The notes under the pieces are model-generated. The model saw only the letters and a program-made list of their open reading frames with translations. It did no database searches and had not been told where the DNA came from. From assembly GCA_934454635.1 (NCBI GenBank), contig CAKSFR010000004.1:1-64000 (forward strand): DNA of 64,000 bases. Direction: 5' to 3'. A program made the position numbers and the translations under genes. The stretch is from an uncultured Ruminiclostridium sp. (GTDB taxonomy: Bacteria; Bacillota; Clostridia; Oscillospirales; Ruminococcaceae). Each line of letters opens with the position of its first letter. The first letter of the stretch is position 1. This document shows, in pieces, positions 54,300 to 62,060 of the stretch.

Positions 54300-54878
54300 T
54301 CAGTCGCGGAAAACGATCTTGTTTCCAACGTCCATACTGTCTATTATCGCAAGGCTCTCCACGCGTATTCCTTTTTTGCGGATAAGATCTCCGCCCCTCT
54401 GAAAGCCTTTTTCGACAACTATGCCCGCGCCGACAAGCTCCGCTCCGGACTGCTCCACAAGCTCCATAAGTCCGAGCAGCGCGCAGCCGTTAGCAAGAAA
54501 ATCGTCGATAATGAGCACCTTGTCGCCCTTGCCGATAAACTTCTTTGAAACGATTACATTATATTCTCTGCCTTTTGTAAAAGAAGTGACCTTTGTCATA
54601 TACAACTCGCCGTCAAGGTTCTTGCTTTCCGATTTTTTTGCAAAAACGACGGGGCAGTTCCCGAAATATTCCGCAGCAACACAGGCGATCCCGATTCCCG
54701 ACGCCTCTATCGTAAGAATTTTGTTCACTTCACAGTCGGAAAAACGGCGGCGGAACTCCATACCGATCTCCTTATAAAGCGAAATATCGATCTGGTGATT
54801 CAGAAAGCTGTCAACCTTCAGAACGCCGCCTTCTTTAACGACGCCGTCTTTAAGAATACGTTCTTTGAGAAGCTGCAA
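54300..54878 (-). CDS. xpt: Xanthine phosphoribosyltransferase
   Basis: 192 residues, converts xanthine and PRPP to [23 protein letters not shown] and [19 protein letters not shown] are typical of Xpt, and [20 protein letters not shown] is the PRPP-binding loop. The start is TTG at 54878, nine bases after AGGAG. It heads the operon that also encodes nucleoside uptake. Unlike most Firmicute xpt genes, it has no purine riboswitch in its leader. Confidence 0.95.
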   Translation of the reverse strand: MQLLKERILKDGVVKEGGVLKVDSFLNHQIDISLYKEIGMEFRRRFSDCEVNKILTIEASGIGIACVAAEYFGNCPVVFAKKSESKNLDGELYMTKVTSFTKGREYNVIVSKKFIGKGDKVLIIDDFLANGCALLGLMELVEQSGAELVGAGIVVEKGFQRGGDLIRKKGIRVESLAIIDSMDVGNKIVFRD

Positions 54879-54918
54879 AAAATATCACTCCTTTTGGGAA
54901 ACTGAAAATACATTCCTT

Positions 54919-54973
54919 ATTATATAAGAAATCGATAAATTTTGCAACTGTTATTTTTCATAGAATGAAAAAT
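54919..54973 (-). promoter_or_regulatory. xpt promoter with upstream inverted repeat
   Basis: Leftward TTGCAA (54947-54942), 17-bp spacer, TATAAT (54924-54919). Just upstream of the -35 box is a perfect 9-bp inverted repeat, ATTTTTCAT-AGA-ATGAAAAAT (54953-54973), in a position suited to an activator or repressor. The 5' leader is about 35 nt, too short for a purine aptamer. Confidence 0.75.
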
Positions 54974-55011
54974 ATATACGCAAATATTTTGTCGCTAATT
55001 GCCAAAAAAGA

Positions 55012-55044
55012 GAAAAACGGCTGCCGCTTTTGCCCGACAGCCGT
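55012..55044 (-). terminator. cdaA-cdaR terminator
   Basis: On the minus strand ACGGCTGTCG pairs with CGGCAGCCGT (one G-T pair), followed by five T, 12 bp after the cdaR stop. Confidence 0.85.
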
Positions 55045-55056
55045 CATATTCACATT

Positions 55057-56346
55057 TTAATTGTCACTCTGTGCGCTTATCTGAAGCTCAACCTTATACT
55101 CCTCGCCCGTTACCCACGCCTTTGTATTCGCTCCCGCAAGGCGGAACGTAACCGAAACAGTCTTTGTTCCCTCTGAAAGCTCAAGTCCGAGCAGGTTTAC
55201 CGTCGCATAAATATCGTCCGACGTCATCTCCTGAATATACGACGAAAGACCGACCACATTCACGGTAAGCAGGTTCGTCAGCACCTTTACGTCGAAATTC
55301 GACGGCGCATTTATCACGTTTATATTATCGCTGGGAACGGTAAAGCCGAGCTGACCGAAGTTGTCGTAATCCTCGAAATACAGCATTACCGTCTTGTTGC
55401 CGGAAATGTTCTTATAACCGTCCGGAAGCTTTACGGGAAGCGCAACACCGCCCTGCAAATCCTTGAGAGTGAGCGAATTGAGCGAAATCTCGCCTATATC
55501 GATCTCATCGAGATTGTCTACCGAGCTGTCCGGAGAAGCAATCGTAAGCTCCGTCAGCGACATGGAATATTTCAGCGTATCCGCGTCAAAATTCGCGGGA
55601 TAATTCGTGAATTTAACGTTCAGCGGAAGCGTTTTTACTTTATAAACGGGTATGCTTACGGTAAAGTTTTTCTCATTCGTTGAGATTTCGGGGCTTATCA
55701 TCTTTACTCCCGCCTGATTGTAGAAAACAAGCTCGCCGCGAAGCTCTGCGCTCTCTCCGAGCGGCTCGGTGTAAACGGGTTCGGCTTCAACCTTTCCGAT
55801 AGAATTTACAAGCTTTTCTTCGCCCGTTACAACTACCGTTGACGGCGAAACCGTGAGCGCGCCCTCGATCTGCATTCCGTCGGAAACGCTTACCTTATTT
55901 GCCGAAGTTGAAATCTGAAATTCGCGCGAAACAATTTTTTCAACAAGCACCTTTGCGGTGATGTTACCGCTAAGAATTTCACATTCCGTAGACTTGTCCG
56001 TCGGCTCGACAACAACGTTCACCGTATGCTCGCCCGATTCGTATATTCCGGAAAGGTCGCAACTTGCCGTAAAATCCTCATTCGTAAGATTGGTTATCGA
56101 ATACCGCTTTCCCTGTATCTGAATCGTCACATTTTCGGTATCGACCGAGGCGATCTGCAAATTCTCGTTAAGCATATACTGGGTCGGCGTGCAGGACAGC
56201 TTCACATTGCTGATATGCAGCGTGATATTCGGGAAAATCTGAATTGAAATAACAAACCAGATTATTATTGAAAAAACTACCGCCTGAATTATCGTTTTCA
56301 GATTATTGAAAAATCCCGAGGCAAATTTGCGGAATAAATTACTCAT
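55057..56346 (-). CDS. cdaR: YbbR-domain regulator of diadenylate cyclase
   Basis: 429 residues from ATG 56346, which overlaps the cdaA stop by 8 nt. One membrane segment (about 19-40, TIIQAVVFSIIIWFVISIQI) is followed by an outside region of four YbbR-like beta domains, each ending in patterns such as VNVVVEPTD or KVKTLPLNVKF. In relatives CdaR binds CdaA and tunes c-di-AMP output. A glmM gene, usual third member, is not in the window. Confidence 0.9.
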   Translation of the reverse strand: MSNLFRKFASGFFNNLKTIIQAVVFSIIIWFVISIQIFPNITLHISNVKLSCTPTQYMLNENLQIASVDTENVTIQIQGKRYSITNLTNEDFTASCDLSGIYESGEHTVNVVVEPTDKSTECEILSGNITAKVLVEKIVSREFQISTSANKVSVSDGMQIEGALTVSPSTVVVTGEEKLVNSIGKVEAEPVYTEPLGESAELRGELVFYNQAGVKMISPEISTNEKNFTVSIPVYKVKTLPLNVKFTNYPANFDADTLKYSMSLTELTIASPDSSVDNLDEIDIGEISLNSLTLKDLQGGVALPVKLPDGYKNISGNKTVMLYFEDYDNFGQLGFTVPSDNINVINAPSNFDVKVLTNLLTVNVVGLSSYIQEMTSDDIYATVNLLGLELSEGTKTVSVTFRLAGANTKAWVTGEEYKVELQISAQSDN

Positions 56347-57235
56347 GCTCTTCCGCCCCCTTTTTTCTGCCGCGTCTGTTCTGCTTTTCCTTTTTATTTT
56401 TAGTTTCAACCGAAACGGGCATCAGCTTTCCGCGCAGATATGCGCTGAGCCGTTCGCGGTCGAAGCCTCTTTCAAGCGTTCCGTTTTCCGCGATCGAAAT
56501 TATTCCCGTTTCCTCGGAAACGATAATTACGATAGCGTCCGAAACCTCGCTCATGCCTATCGCCGCGCGATGACGCGAACCAAGCTCCTTATTTATAAGT
56601 TCCTCTTTCTGCGGCTTAGGAAGAAAGCACCCCGCCGCATAGATCAAATTGTCGCGGATAATTACCGCGCCGTCGTGCAGAGGAGTATTCGGGAAAAAGA
56701 TGTTGCGGAACAGCTCCTCGCTCGGCAGCGCTTTTATAATAGTACCGGTTTCGATCTGCTCGCCGAGCTTGGTCTGCTGTTCAACAACGATAAGCGCGCC
56801 GGTAGCCGTGCGCGAAAGCTTTTCACAGGCAAGTGAAATCTGATTTATTGCGTTAGTGCAGTCAGCCTCGGCGGGCGCGGCATTCTCAAAAAAGGCAATC
56901 GGCTTTACGATTTTCGACCGCCCGACCTTTTCAAGCACACGACGCAGTTCGGGCTGAAACATTACGACAAACGCGATCGCTCCGACATTGAACACCATAT
57001 CGCTTATAACGCCCATAGCCTTGAACTGAAGCTGATTCAGCAGGAATAAAACGATAACGAAAACGAAAATTCCCTTTATAAGCTGTTCGGCGCGCGTTTC
57101 GCGTATGAGCTTTATGACCCAGTACAGAACGACCGCGAGAAGCGCCATATCCAGCACATCAATGAACGTGATCGAGCTGAAAACGTTGACGATCGCGTCC
57201 CAAATATCCATTAAATAGTAAATCAATTCCAACAC
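56339..57235 (-). CDS. cdaA: Diadenylate cyclase CdaA
   Basis: 298 residues. Three N-terminal membrane segments (about 18-95) precede the DAC domain, where LHDGAVII and GSRHRAAIGMSE are the ATP-binding and catalytic motifs. It makes c-di-AMP, which controls potassium and wall homeostasis in Firmicutes. The start is uncertain: GTG at 57235 gives MLELIYYLMDIW; an ATG at 57211 (MDIWDAIVN) matches family N-termini equally well, and neither has a strong ribosome site. The C-terminus is a Lys/Arg-rich tail. Confidence 0.93.
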   Translation of the reverse strand: MLELIYYLMDIWDAIVNVFSSITFIDVLDMALLAVVLYWVIKLIRETRAEQLIKGIFVFVIVLFLLNQLQFKAMGVISDMVFNVGAIAFVVMFQPELRRVLEKVGRSKIVKPIAFFENAAPAEADCTNAINQISLACEKLSRTATGALIVVEQQTKLGEQIETGTIIKALPSEELFRNIFFPNTPLHDGAVIIRDNLIYAAGCFLPKPQKEELINKELGSRHRAAIGMSEVSDAIVIIVSEETGIISIAENGTLERGFDRERLSAYLRGKLMPVSVETKNKKEKQNRRGRKKGAEEHE

Positions 57236-57273
57236 CCTAACCGTAAATTAATATAAAATGGTTTATCATTACT

Positions 57274-57301
57274 ATTTTATCATATTTTCAGAAAAATTCA
57301 A
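57274..57301 (-). promoter_or_regulatory. cdaA promoter
   Basis: Leftward TTGAAT (57301-57296), 16-bp spacer ending TGA, TAAAAT (57279-57274). Confidence 0.6.
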
Positions 57302-57318
57302 GTACCTGCGTATTATTT

Positions 57319-58458
57319 TTAAGATTTTTTTGCGGCAATTCTCGCGACAGCCCGTACAAGCGCGGAAACCTCGTTCGACGTGTTAAAAACCGACGGCGAA
57401 AAACGTACTGCGCCCTGTTCCGCCGTGCCGATCTTCTTGTGCGCGGAATATGCGCAGTGAAACCCTCCGCGCAGGCAGAAGCCCGCAGCGCTGAGCGCGG
57501 CTGAAACCTCCTCCGACGACATATCGCCGATATTGAACGGTATTACCGGCACAAATCTGCTGTCAAAAACGTCGCTGTAAAGCCTTACGCCGTCTATTTT
57601 TTTCACCTCGTCAAAAAAGCGGCGGCAAAGCTGCATTTCGTGATTATATATAACTTCCCTGCCCTTATTGTTCAGAAAATCGATTCCCGCGCCGAGCGAT
57701 ATTGCCCCCGCGGTGTTTATCGTTCCGCTTTCAAAGCGGTCAGGCATAAATTCGGGCTGAGCAAGCTCCTTTGAAGCGCTTCCCGTTCCGCCCTCGACAA
57801 GCGTTTTTAAGCGGAATTTCCCGTCGGTGACCATAAGCCCCGTGCCCATAGGCCCGTATAAACCCTTGTGCCCCGCCGCGCAGATTATATTTATATTGTC
57901 CGAAAGGCGAAGCGGAAGAATGCCCGCGCCCTGCGCCGCGTCAACGATAAAGCATATCCTGCGTTTGCGGCATATTTCACCTATTCTCTCGACGGGAAGT
58001 ATCTTCCCTGTTACATTTCCCGCGGCAGTACAGACCACGGCAGCCGTTTTCGGGCGGATAAGCCGCTCAAATTCCGCCGCCGTTCGCTCGTCGTCGTCAT
58101 ATGTCTGCGCAAACGAGCAGGCAGCGCCCCTGTCCTTTGTACAGGAGTAAATAGGACGAAGCACGGCGTTATGCTCGATATCGCTGCAAACTATGTGCGA
58201 ACCGCTTCCCAGCAATCCCTTTATCGCCGTATTCAGCGCCTGAGTGCAGTTGGGCATAAACACGGTATTTTCCGGCTCTGCTCCGAAAAACTCAGCACAT
58301 TTCTCACGCGCGGCATATACAGCCTCGGACGTTTTTGCCGAAAGTCTGTGCCCGCCCCGCCCGGGGTTTGCGCCGTATTCTATCATCGCTCCCGACATAG
58401 CCGCGATAACGGAATGGGGCTTCGGATAAGTTGTGGCGGCATTGTCAAAATACACCAT
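57319..58458 (-). CDS. Cysteine desulfurase-like aminotransferase class V protein
   Basis: 379 residues. VYFDNAATTYPKP opens a class V PLP enzyme. FIVDAAQGAGILPL carries the PLP-binding Asp and Gln, and AAGHKGLYGPMGTGLM the PLP lysine. FRFSP-type ends and LRGGFHCAYSAHKKIGT near residue 340 hold a Cys where desulfurases have the persulfide Cys. This subgroup often accompanies DUF3343 proteins, and here the DUF3343 gene ends exactly where this one begins. A sulfur or selenium delivery role is inference. Confidence 0.87.
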   Translation of the reverse strand: MVYFDNAATTYPKPHSVIAAMSGAMIEYGANPGRGGHRLSAKTSEAVYAAREKCAEFFGAEPENTVFMPNCTQALNTAIKGLLGSGSHIVCSDIEHNAVLRPIYSCTKDRGAACSFAQTYDDDERTAAEFERLIRPKTAAVVCTAAGNVTGKILPVERIGEICRKRRICFIVDAAQGAGILPLRLSDNINIICAAGHKGLYGPMGTGLMVTDGKFRLKTLVEGGTGSASKELAQPEFMPDRFESGTINTAGAISLGAGIDFLNNKGREVIYNHEMQLCRRFFDEVKKIDGVRLYSDVFDSRFVPVIPFNIGDMSSEEVSAALSAAGFCLRGGFHCAYSAHKKIGTAEQGAVRFSPSVFNTSNEVSALVRAVARIAAKKS

Positions 58459-58665
58459 TTACATAACTATCCTTTTACACTCGATACCCGCGCCGGAAAG
58501 CAGTCTGCACACCTTTTCCGGCGGTTCCCAAACGCGGATTCCGTAAGCACAGCCGCCTTTTTGTATGCTCTTCTCCACGGTTGCTTTTATTCTGAGCGAT
58601 GCAAGATATTTCACCGCCCGTCGGCAGACGGTATACGAATCAAGCATCAGCAATGAACCTTTCAA
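58459..58665 (-). CDS. DUF3343 putative Se/S carrier protein
   Basis: 68 residues from TTG 58665, which lies eight bases after a full AAAGGAGG site. The upstream in-frame TTG at 58692 would cover that site. The SLLMLDSYTVCRRAVKYL helix and the KGGCAYGIRV loop with its central Cys match DUF3343, thought to carry sulfur or selenium. No base separates its stop from the next ATG, so expression with the desulfurase-like enzyme is coupled. Confidence 0.8.
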   Translation of the reverse strand: MKGSLLMLDSYTVCRRAVKYLASLRIKATVEKSIQKGGCAYGIRVWEPPEKVCRLLSGAGIECKRIVM

Positions 58666-58805
58666 GCCTTTTCCCTCCTTTAGACGCCGCAAAATATACG
58701 GCGTTATTTCATTTTATGCCGCCGCGCGCTTTTGGTGTATCGCCGAACCGAATAATCCGAACCGGAAGCACCATAATATATAAAAAATGCAAAGGAAGAA
58801 ATGCC

Positions 58806-61061
58806 ATGAAAGCTGTAATTCTCGCAGGCGGCGAAGGTACAAGACTGCGCCCGCTGACCTGTAATCTGCCAAAACCGCTTGTTCCCGTCTGCACAAAACC
58901 CGTGCTTGAATATATTCTCGACCTGCTCGCCGAACACGGCTGTACAGAAGCCGTTATCGCGCTTCGCTATAAAGGCGAAAAAATCGAGCGCCACTTTTCT
59001 TCGGGGACATATAAAGGTATAACGCTCGGTTTTTCGACGGAAAATTCCCCGCTGGGAACTGCGGGCTGCGTGAAGATCGCCGCTGCCGATTTCGACGAGG
59101 ATTTTATCGTGATAAGCGGCGACGCAATGTGCGATATCGACCTTTCCGCCGCTCTTGAATTTCACCAAAAAAACGGAGCCGACGCAACGATAATCACAAA
59201 GCGCGTGGACGACCCGCGCGAGTACGGACTTATTATCGAGGAAAAAGGCAGCGTTACAGATTTCAGCGAAAAACCGTCTTATATAAACTGCCGCAGCGAC
59301 AGGGCGAACACGGGCATATACGTTATCTCTCCGCGCGTTTTAGGGCTTATTCCCGACGGTGAAATGTGGGATTTCGCCAAAAACGTTTTCCCCGATATGC
59401 TGAACAATAAAATGAAGCTTATGTGCTGCGAATCGGAAGGGTACTGGTGCGATATAGGCGATATTCCCGCGTATAAGCGGTGCTGCGCAGATATGCTCGG
59501 CGGCAGAATCAAAGCGAAGCTCCCCGAAAATCTGCGCCGCGATAAGAATACGCTGATCTCGCAAACCGCGCAGATCTCCGACAGCGCGCTGATAGCGGGC
59601 GAAAGCGTTATCGGAAACAGCGTATGCGTCTGCGAGGGAGCAAAGCTGCGCAGCGCTATTGTCATGGACGGCGCATTTATCGGCGAAAATGTAACGCTCA
59701 ACGACTGCATCGTCTGCACAAACGCGCATATCGAAAGCGGCGCGGCGGTTTACGAAAACGCAGTTGTCGGAGAGGGCGCAGAAATAGGCGAAAACGCCGT
59801 AATATGCGGCGGTATACGCGTATGGCAGGATAAAAACGTTGAAAAAGGCGCGTTTGTGAACAGCGACATGAAGTACGGCGCCAAAAGCTCGGTCGATATT
59901 ACCGAGGACGGCATAAACGGCGAAACAAACACGGTCATCACACCCGAATTTGCAGGACGGCTGGGCTGCGCGGTGTCGAAAATCTCCGACAGCTATATCG
60001 CGGTTTCGTGCAGCGAGGAAAACGCTTCCGAAACGCTCAAAAACGCGCTTCTCAGCGGAATTTCCAGTACGGGCAGACAGTGCTTCGACTGCGGAAACGC
60101 GACCGTCCCAATGCTTTCATACTCGGCGGCGCTGCTGAACTGCGACATAATCGTTCATATTTCCGCAAGGACAAGAACGCGAATGCTCGTGTACGGAACA
60201 GGCGTTCTTCCGCTTACGCGGGCGCAGGAAAGAATGCTTGAAAATGCGCTGAACCGCGGCGAATACCTTAGCGCAAGCTGGAACAACTTCAGCAGCATAA
60301 ACAAATTCACAGGCGCCGCTTCGCTTTACTGCGCAATGCTCGAGGGACTCAGCGATTTCTCCGTGCCGTACCGCATAACGCTCAACTGCCTGAACACCGC
60401 CGCAGTATCCATGTACTCGCCGTTCTTCGGAAAAATCGGCACGGGTCGCACGGAGCTTGTCGTGAACATGAACGAAAAAACTACAAAAGCCGAAATCCTC
60501 ACCGAAAGCGGAAAACGCTGCGATTACGGAACGCTGATCCTGCTTGCGGCGGTGCGGCTGCTTGCAGCGGGAGAGGACGTTGCTCTTCCGTTCGCCTTTC
60601 TCAGCGCCGCAGACTATGTAGCCGAGCGCTACGGCAGGAAAATTTACCGCTTCTACGCCAGCGCAATGGACGACAGCGACCGTTTCGCGCGTAAGCTTGC
60701 CGCGAAGCAGATGTTTCTGTACGACGGCTTTGTACTTGTCGCAAGCGTTCTGAAATATCTCTCAGAAAGCGGTCAGACATTGGACGAAGCAATATCCTCA
60801 CTGCCGAAATTCACGGCGAAAAACCGATTCGTGCATATAAGCTGTCCGCCGCAGAAGATATTGAGCAAGATCGAAAACGGCAGACACGCGGAAAAGGAGG
60901 GCGTTCTTATTTCCGAGGACGGCGAGCGTGTTTTTCTCCGTTCAAATAAGCGCGGGGACGGGCTTTATCTTTTCGCGGAAAGCTTCAGCAGTGAAACCGC
61001 CGCCCAGCTCTGCGAAAAAACCGAGGACATGATACGAAAAATTATGAAAAGTATGAAATAA
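58806..61061 (+). CDS. Mannose-1-P guanylyltransferase fused to a degenerate phosphomannomutase-like domain
   Basis: 751 residues. Residues 1-235 are a sugar nucleotidyltransferase: MKAVILAGGEGTRLRPLT, VISGDAMCDIDL, and DFSEKPSYINCRSD. Residues 250-345 are hexapeptide left-handed helix coils. Residues 370-751 resemble phosphohexomutase domains, but where the phosphoserine motif (TASHNP type) should be the sequence reads HISARTRT (451-458), so mutase activity is doubtful. The start ATG follows AAAGGAAGAAATGCC; the open frame further upstream is only overlap with divergent sequence. GDP-mannose is the likeliest product. No convincing promoter is seen in the 140-bp gap. Confidence 0.87.
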   Translation: MKAVILAGGEGTRLRPLTCNLPKPLVPVCTKPVLEYILDLLAEHGCTEAVIALRYKGEKIERHFSSGTYKGITLGFSTENSPLGTAGCVKIAAADFDEDFIVISGDAMCDIDLSAALEFHQKNGADATIITKRVDDPREYGLIIEEKGSVTDFSEKPSYINCRSDRANTGIYVISPRVLGLIPDGEMWDFAKNVFPDMLNNKMKLMCCESEGYWCDIGDIPAYKRCCADMLGGRIKAKLPENLRRDKNTLISQTAQISDSALIAGESVIGNSVCVCEGAKLRSAIVMDGAFIGENVTLNDCIVCTNAHIESGAAVYENAVVGEGAEIGENAVICGGIRVWQDKNVEKGAFVNSDMKYGAKSSVDITEDGINGETNTVITPEFAGRLGCAVSKISDSYIAVSCSEENASETLKNALLSGISSTGRQCFDCGNATVPMLSYSAALLNCDIIVHISARTRTRMLVYGTGVLPLTRAQERMLENALNRGEYLSASWNNFSSINKFTGAASLYCAMLEGLSDFSVPYRITLNCLNTAAVSMYSPFFGKIGTGRTELVVNMNEKTTKAEILTESGKRCDYGTLILLAAVRLLAAGEDVALPFAFLSAADYVAERYGRKIYRFYASAMDDSDRFARKLAAKQMFLYDGFVLVASVLKYLSESGQTLDEAISSLPKFTAKNRFVHISCPPQKILSKIENGRHAEKEGVLISEDGERVFLRSNKRGDGLYLFAESFSSETAAQLCEKTEDMIRKIMKSMK

Positions 61062-61077
61062 TCAAGCGCCGCAAAAG

Positions 61078-61111
61078 TCCGTCCGCAAAGATAGCCTGCG
61101 GACGGATTTTT
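61078..61111 (+). terminator. Terminator of the guanylyltransferase gene
   Basis: TCCGTCCGCA (61078-61087) and TGCGGACGGA (61097-61106) form a perfect 10-bp stem followed by five T. Confidence 0.9.
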
Positions 61112-61125
61112 CTGTCGGTAGGCTA

Positions 61126-61154
61126 TTGACCCGCACGCGCTTTTGCGATATAAT
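61126..61154 (+). promoter_or_regulatory. Promoter about 115 bp upstream of the GNAT gene
   Basis: TTGACC (61126-61131), 17-bp spacer, TATAAT (61149-61154). The following leader to 61270 changes from GC-rich to AT-rich around 61190, which suggests the downstream gene was joined to an older promoter. Confidence 0.7.
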
Positions 61155-61270
61155 TAAATCAAACGGAACGCGCGGCGTGCGGCTTTTAACCCGAGATAAA
61201 AAGTAAATCATCGACAGAAATCGTGTTATTTATAGATTAAAAAATTGAGGTTGACAGGCGAGGTAATAAA

Positions 61271-61702
61271 ATGATTAGAATTATGAAAGACAGTGACTTA
61301 GCACAATGTGGCATGATTTATGCAAAAGCATTCCCTATGGAGCATTGGGGAATAGATTGGACGACAGAAAACGCAACAGAATATCTTCAAGATTTTTTTG
61401 AACAGAAAAGATTTGTTGGGTATGTATATGAGGAAAATGAAGAGGTATCAGGATGTATATTTGCACTTTGTAAGATTTCCGGAAGCAAAAAGGAGATTTA
61501 CATTAATGAGATGGCGGTACTTCCCGAACGACAAGGGCAAGGAATAGGTAAACAGCTATTGAATGCTGTTAAAGGTTACAGCAAAGATAAAGGACTTGCA
61601 GGAATTGTTCTTTATACAAGTGAGTATGCCCCGGCAGCTAAGTTTTATGAAAAAAACGGATTTAAGTTGTCAAATGGGACTATTTGTATGTATTGCGAAT
61701 AA
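61271..61702 (+). CDS. GNAT-family N-acetyltransferase, AT-rich
   Basis: 143 residues. MAVLPERQGQGIGKQLLNAV is the acetyl-CoA motif A; YTSEYAPAAKFYEKNGFKLS is motif B. The substrate is unknown; aminoglycoside 6'-type and small-molecule acetyltransferases look similar, and no claim is made. Its codon use is clearly AT-richer than both neighbours (many AAA, GAA, ATT and TTT codons, few GCG or CGC), which suggests recent acquisition. GAGGTAATAAA precedes the ATG. Confidence 0.88.
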   Translation: MIRIMKDSDLAQCGMIYAKAFPMEHWGIDWTTENATEYLQDFFEQKRFVGYVYEENEEVSGCIFALCKISGSKKEIYINEMAVLPERQGQGIGKQLLNAVKGYSKDKGLAGIVLYTSEYAPAAKFYEKNGFKLSNGTICMYCE

Positions 61703-61768
61703 TTGAAAAGCTGTTTTAGTTTGTCAGAGCGATAAATTTCAGTTCTACGGCGCCTTTATTTTGCTGAA

Positions 61769-61903
61769 ATGCCGATTGATTTAAAGGAACACCCTAACGA
61801 GTGCAAAGCGGCGCGCATAGATATCGACAAGCGCATTACAAGCGCCGTGAGAAAATGGAAAGCCGCGCGGCTTTCAGACCGAAACGCTATATACCGCTTT
61901 TAA
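61769..61903 (+). pseudogene. 44-codon frame, possible gene remnant
   Basis: The frame starts ATG-CCG-ATT and reads MPIDLKEHPNECKAARIDID then a basic KRITSAVRKWKAARLSDRN helix. There is no ribosome site before the ATG and no known family. Codon use is like the genome rather than the adjacent AT-rich GNAT gene. It may be the tail of a gene displaced when the GNAT gene arrived, or chance. Confidence 0.2.
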
Positions 61904-61930
61904 AAGGCGGCACCGTACAAAGCAGACCCT

Positions 61931-61959
61931 ACGGCTTGTGCGGCGCCGTCTTATTTTTT
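61931..61959 (+). terminator. Probable terminator before the esterase gene
   Basis: ACGGC (61931-61935) pairs with GCCGT (61945-61949), followed by CTTATTTTTT. Confidence 0.5.
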
Positions 61960-61988
61960 GCTTCGCACAAAAATATTGTTTATTTCAC

Positions 61989-62017
61989 TTGATTTAAGCG
62001 GGATTTTATGCTAAAAT
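61989..62017 (+). promoter_or_regulatory. Promoter of the CE2-like esterase gene
   Basis: TTGATT (61989-61994), 17-bp spacer ending TGC, TAAAAT (62012-62017), 44 bp before the ATG. Confidence 0.75.
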
Positions 62018-62060
62018 AAAAAGGTATCAATTATTCGCGGAAGCGGAAAGGAAACAACAA

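Larger units (their letters stand above)
61703..62060. other. Gap with possible gene relic and terminator
   Basis: 358 bp without a firm gene. Base composition returns to that of the genome after about 61750. It contains a 44-codon frame (61769-61903), an 18-bp perfect palindrome GAAAGCCGCGCGGCTTTC (61858-61875) inside that frame, a terminator-like hairpin (61931-61959) and the promoter of the esterase gene (61989-62017). Confidence 0.6.

Noticed and set aside
54879..54960. Possible guanine riboswitch before xpt
   Set aside because: The leader after the promoter is about 35 nt and none of the conserved aptamer loops is present.
58599..58805. 69-residue N-terminal extension of the guanylyltransferase
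   Set aside because: It overlaps the divergent DUF3343 gene; the family starts at MKAVILAGGEGTRLRP, which has its own ribosome site.
61801..61992. 63-codon rightward frame before the esterase
   Set aside because: It runs through the terminator-like hairpin and into the -35 box, and its translation has no recognisable pattern.
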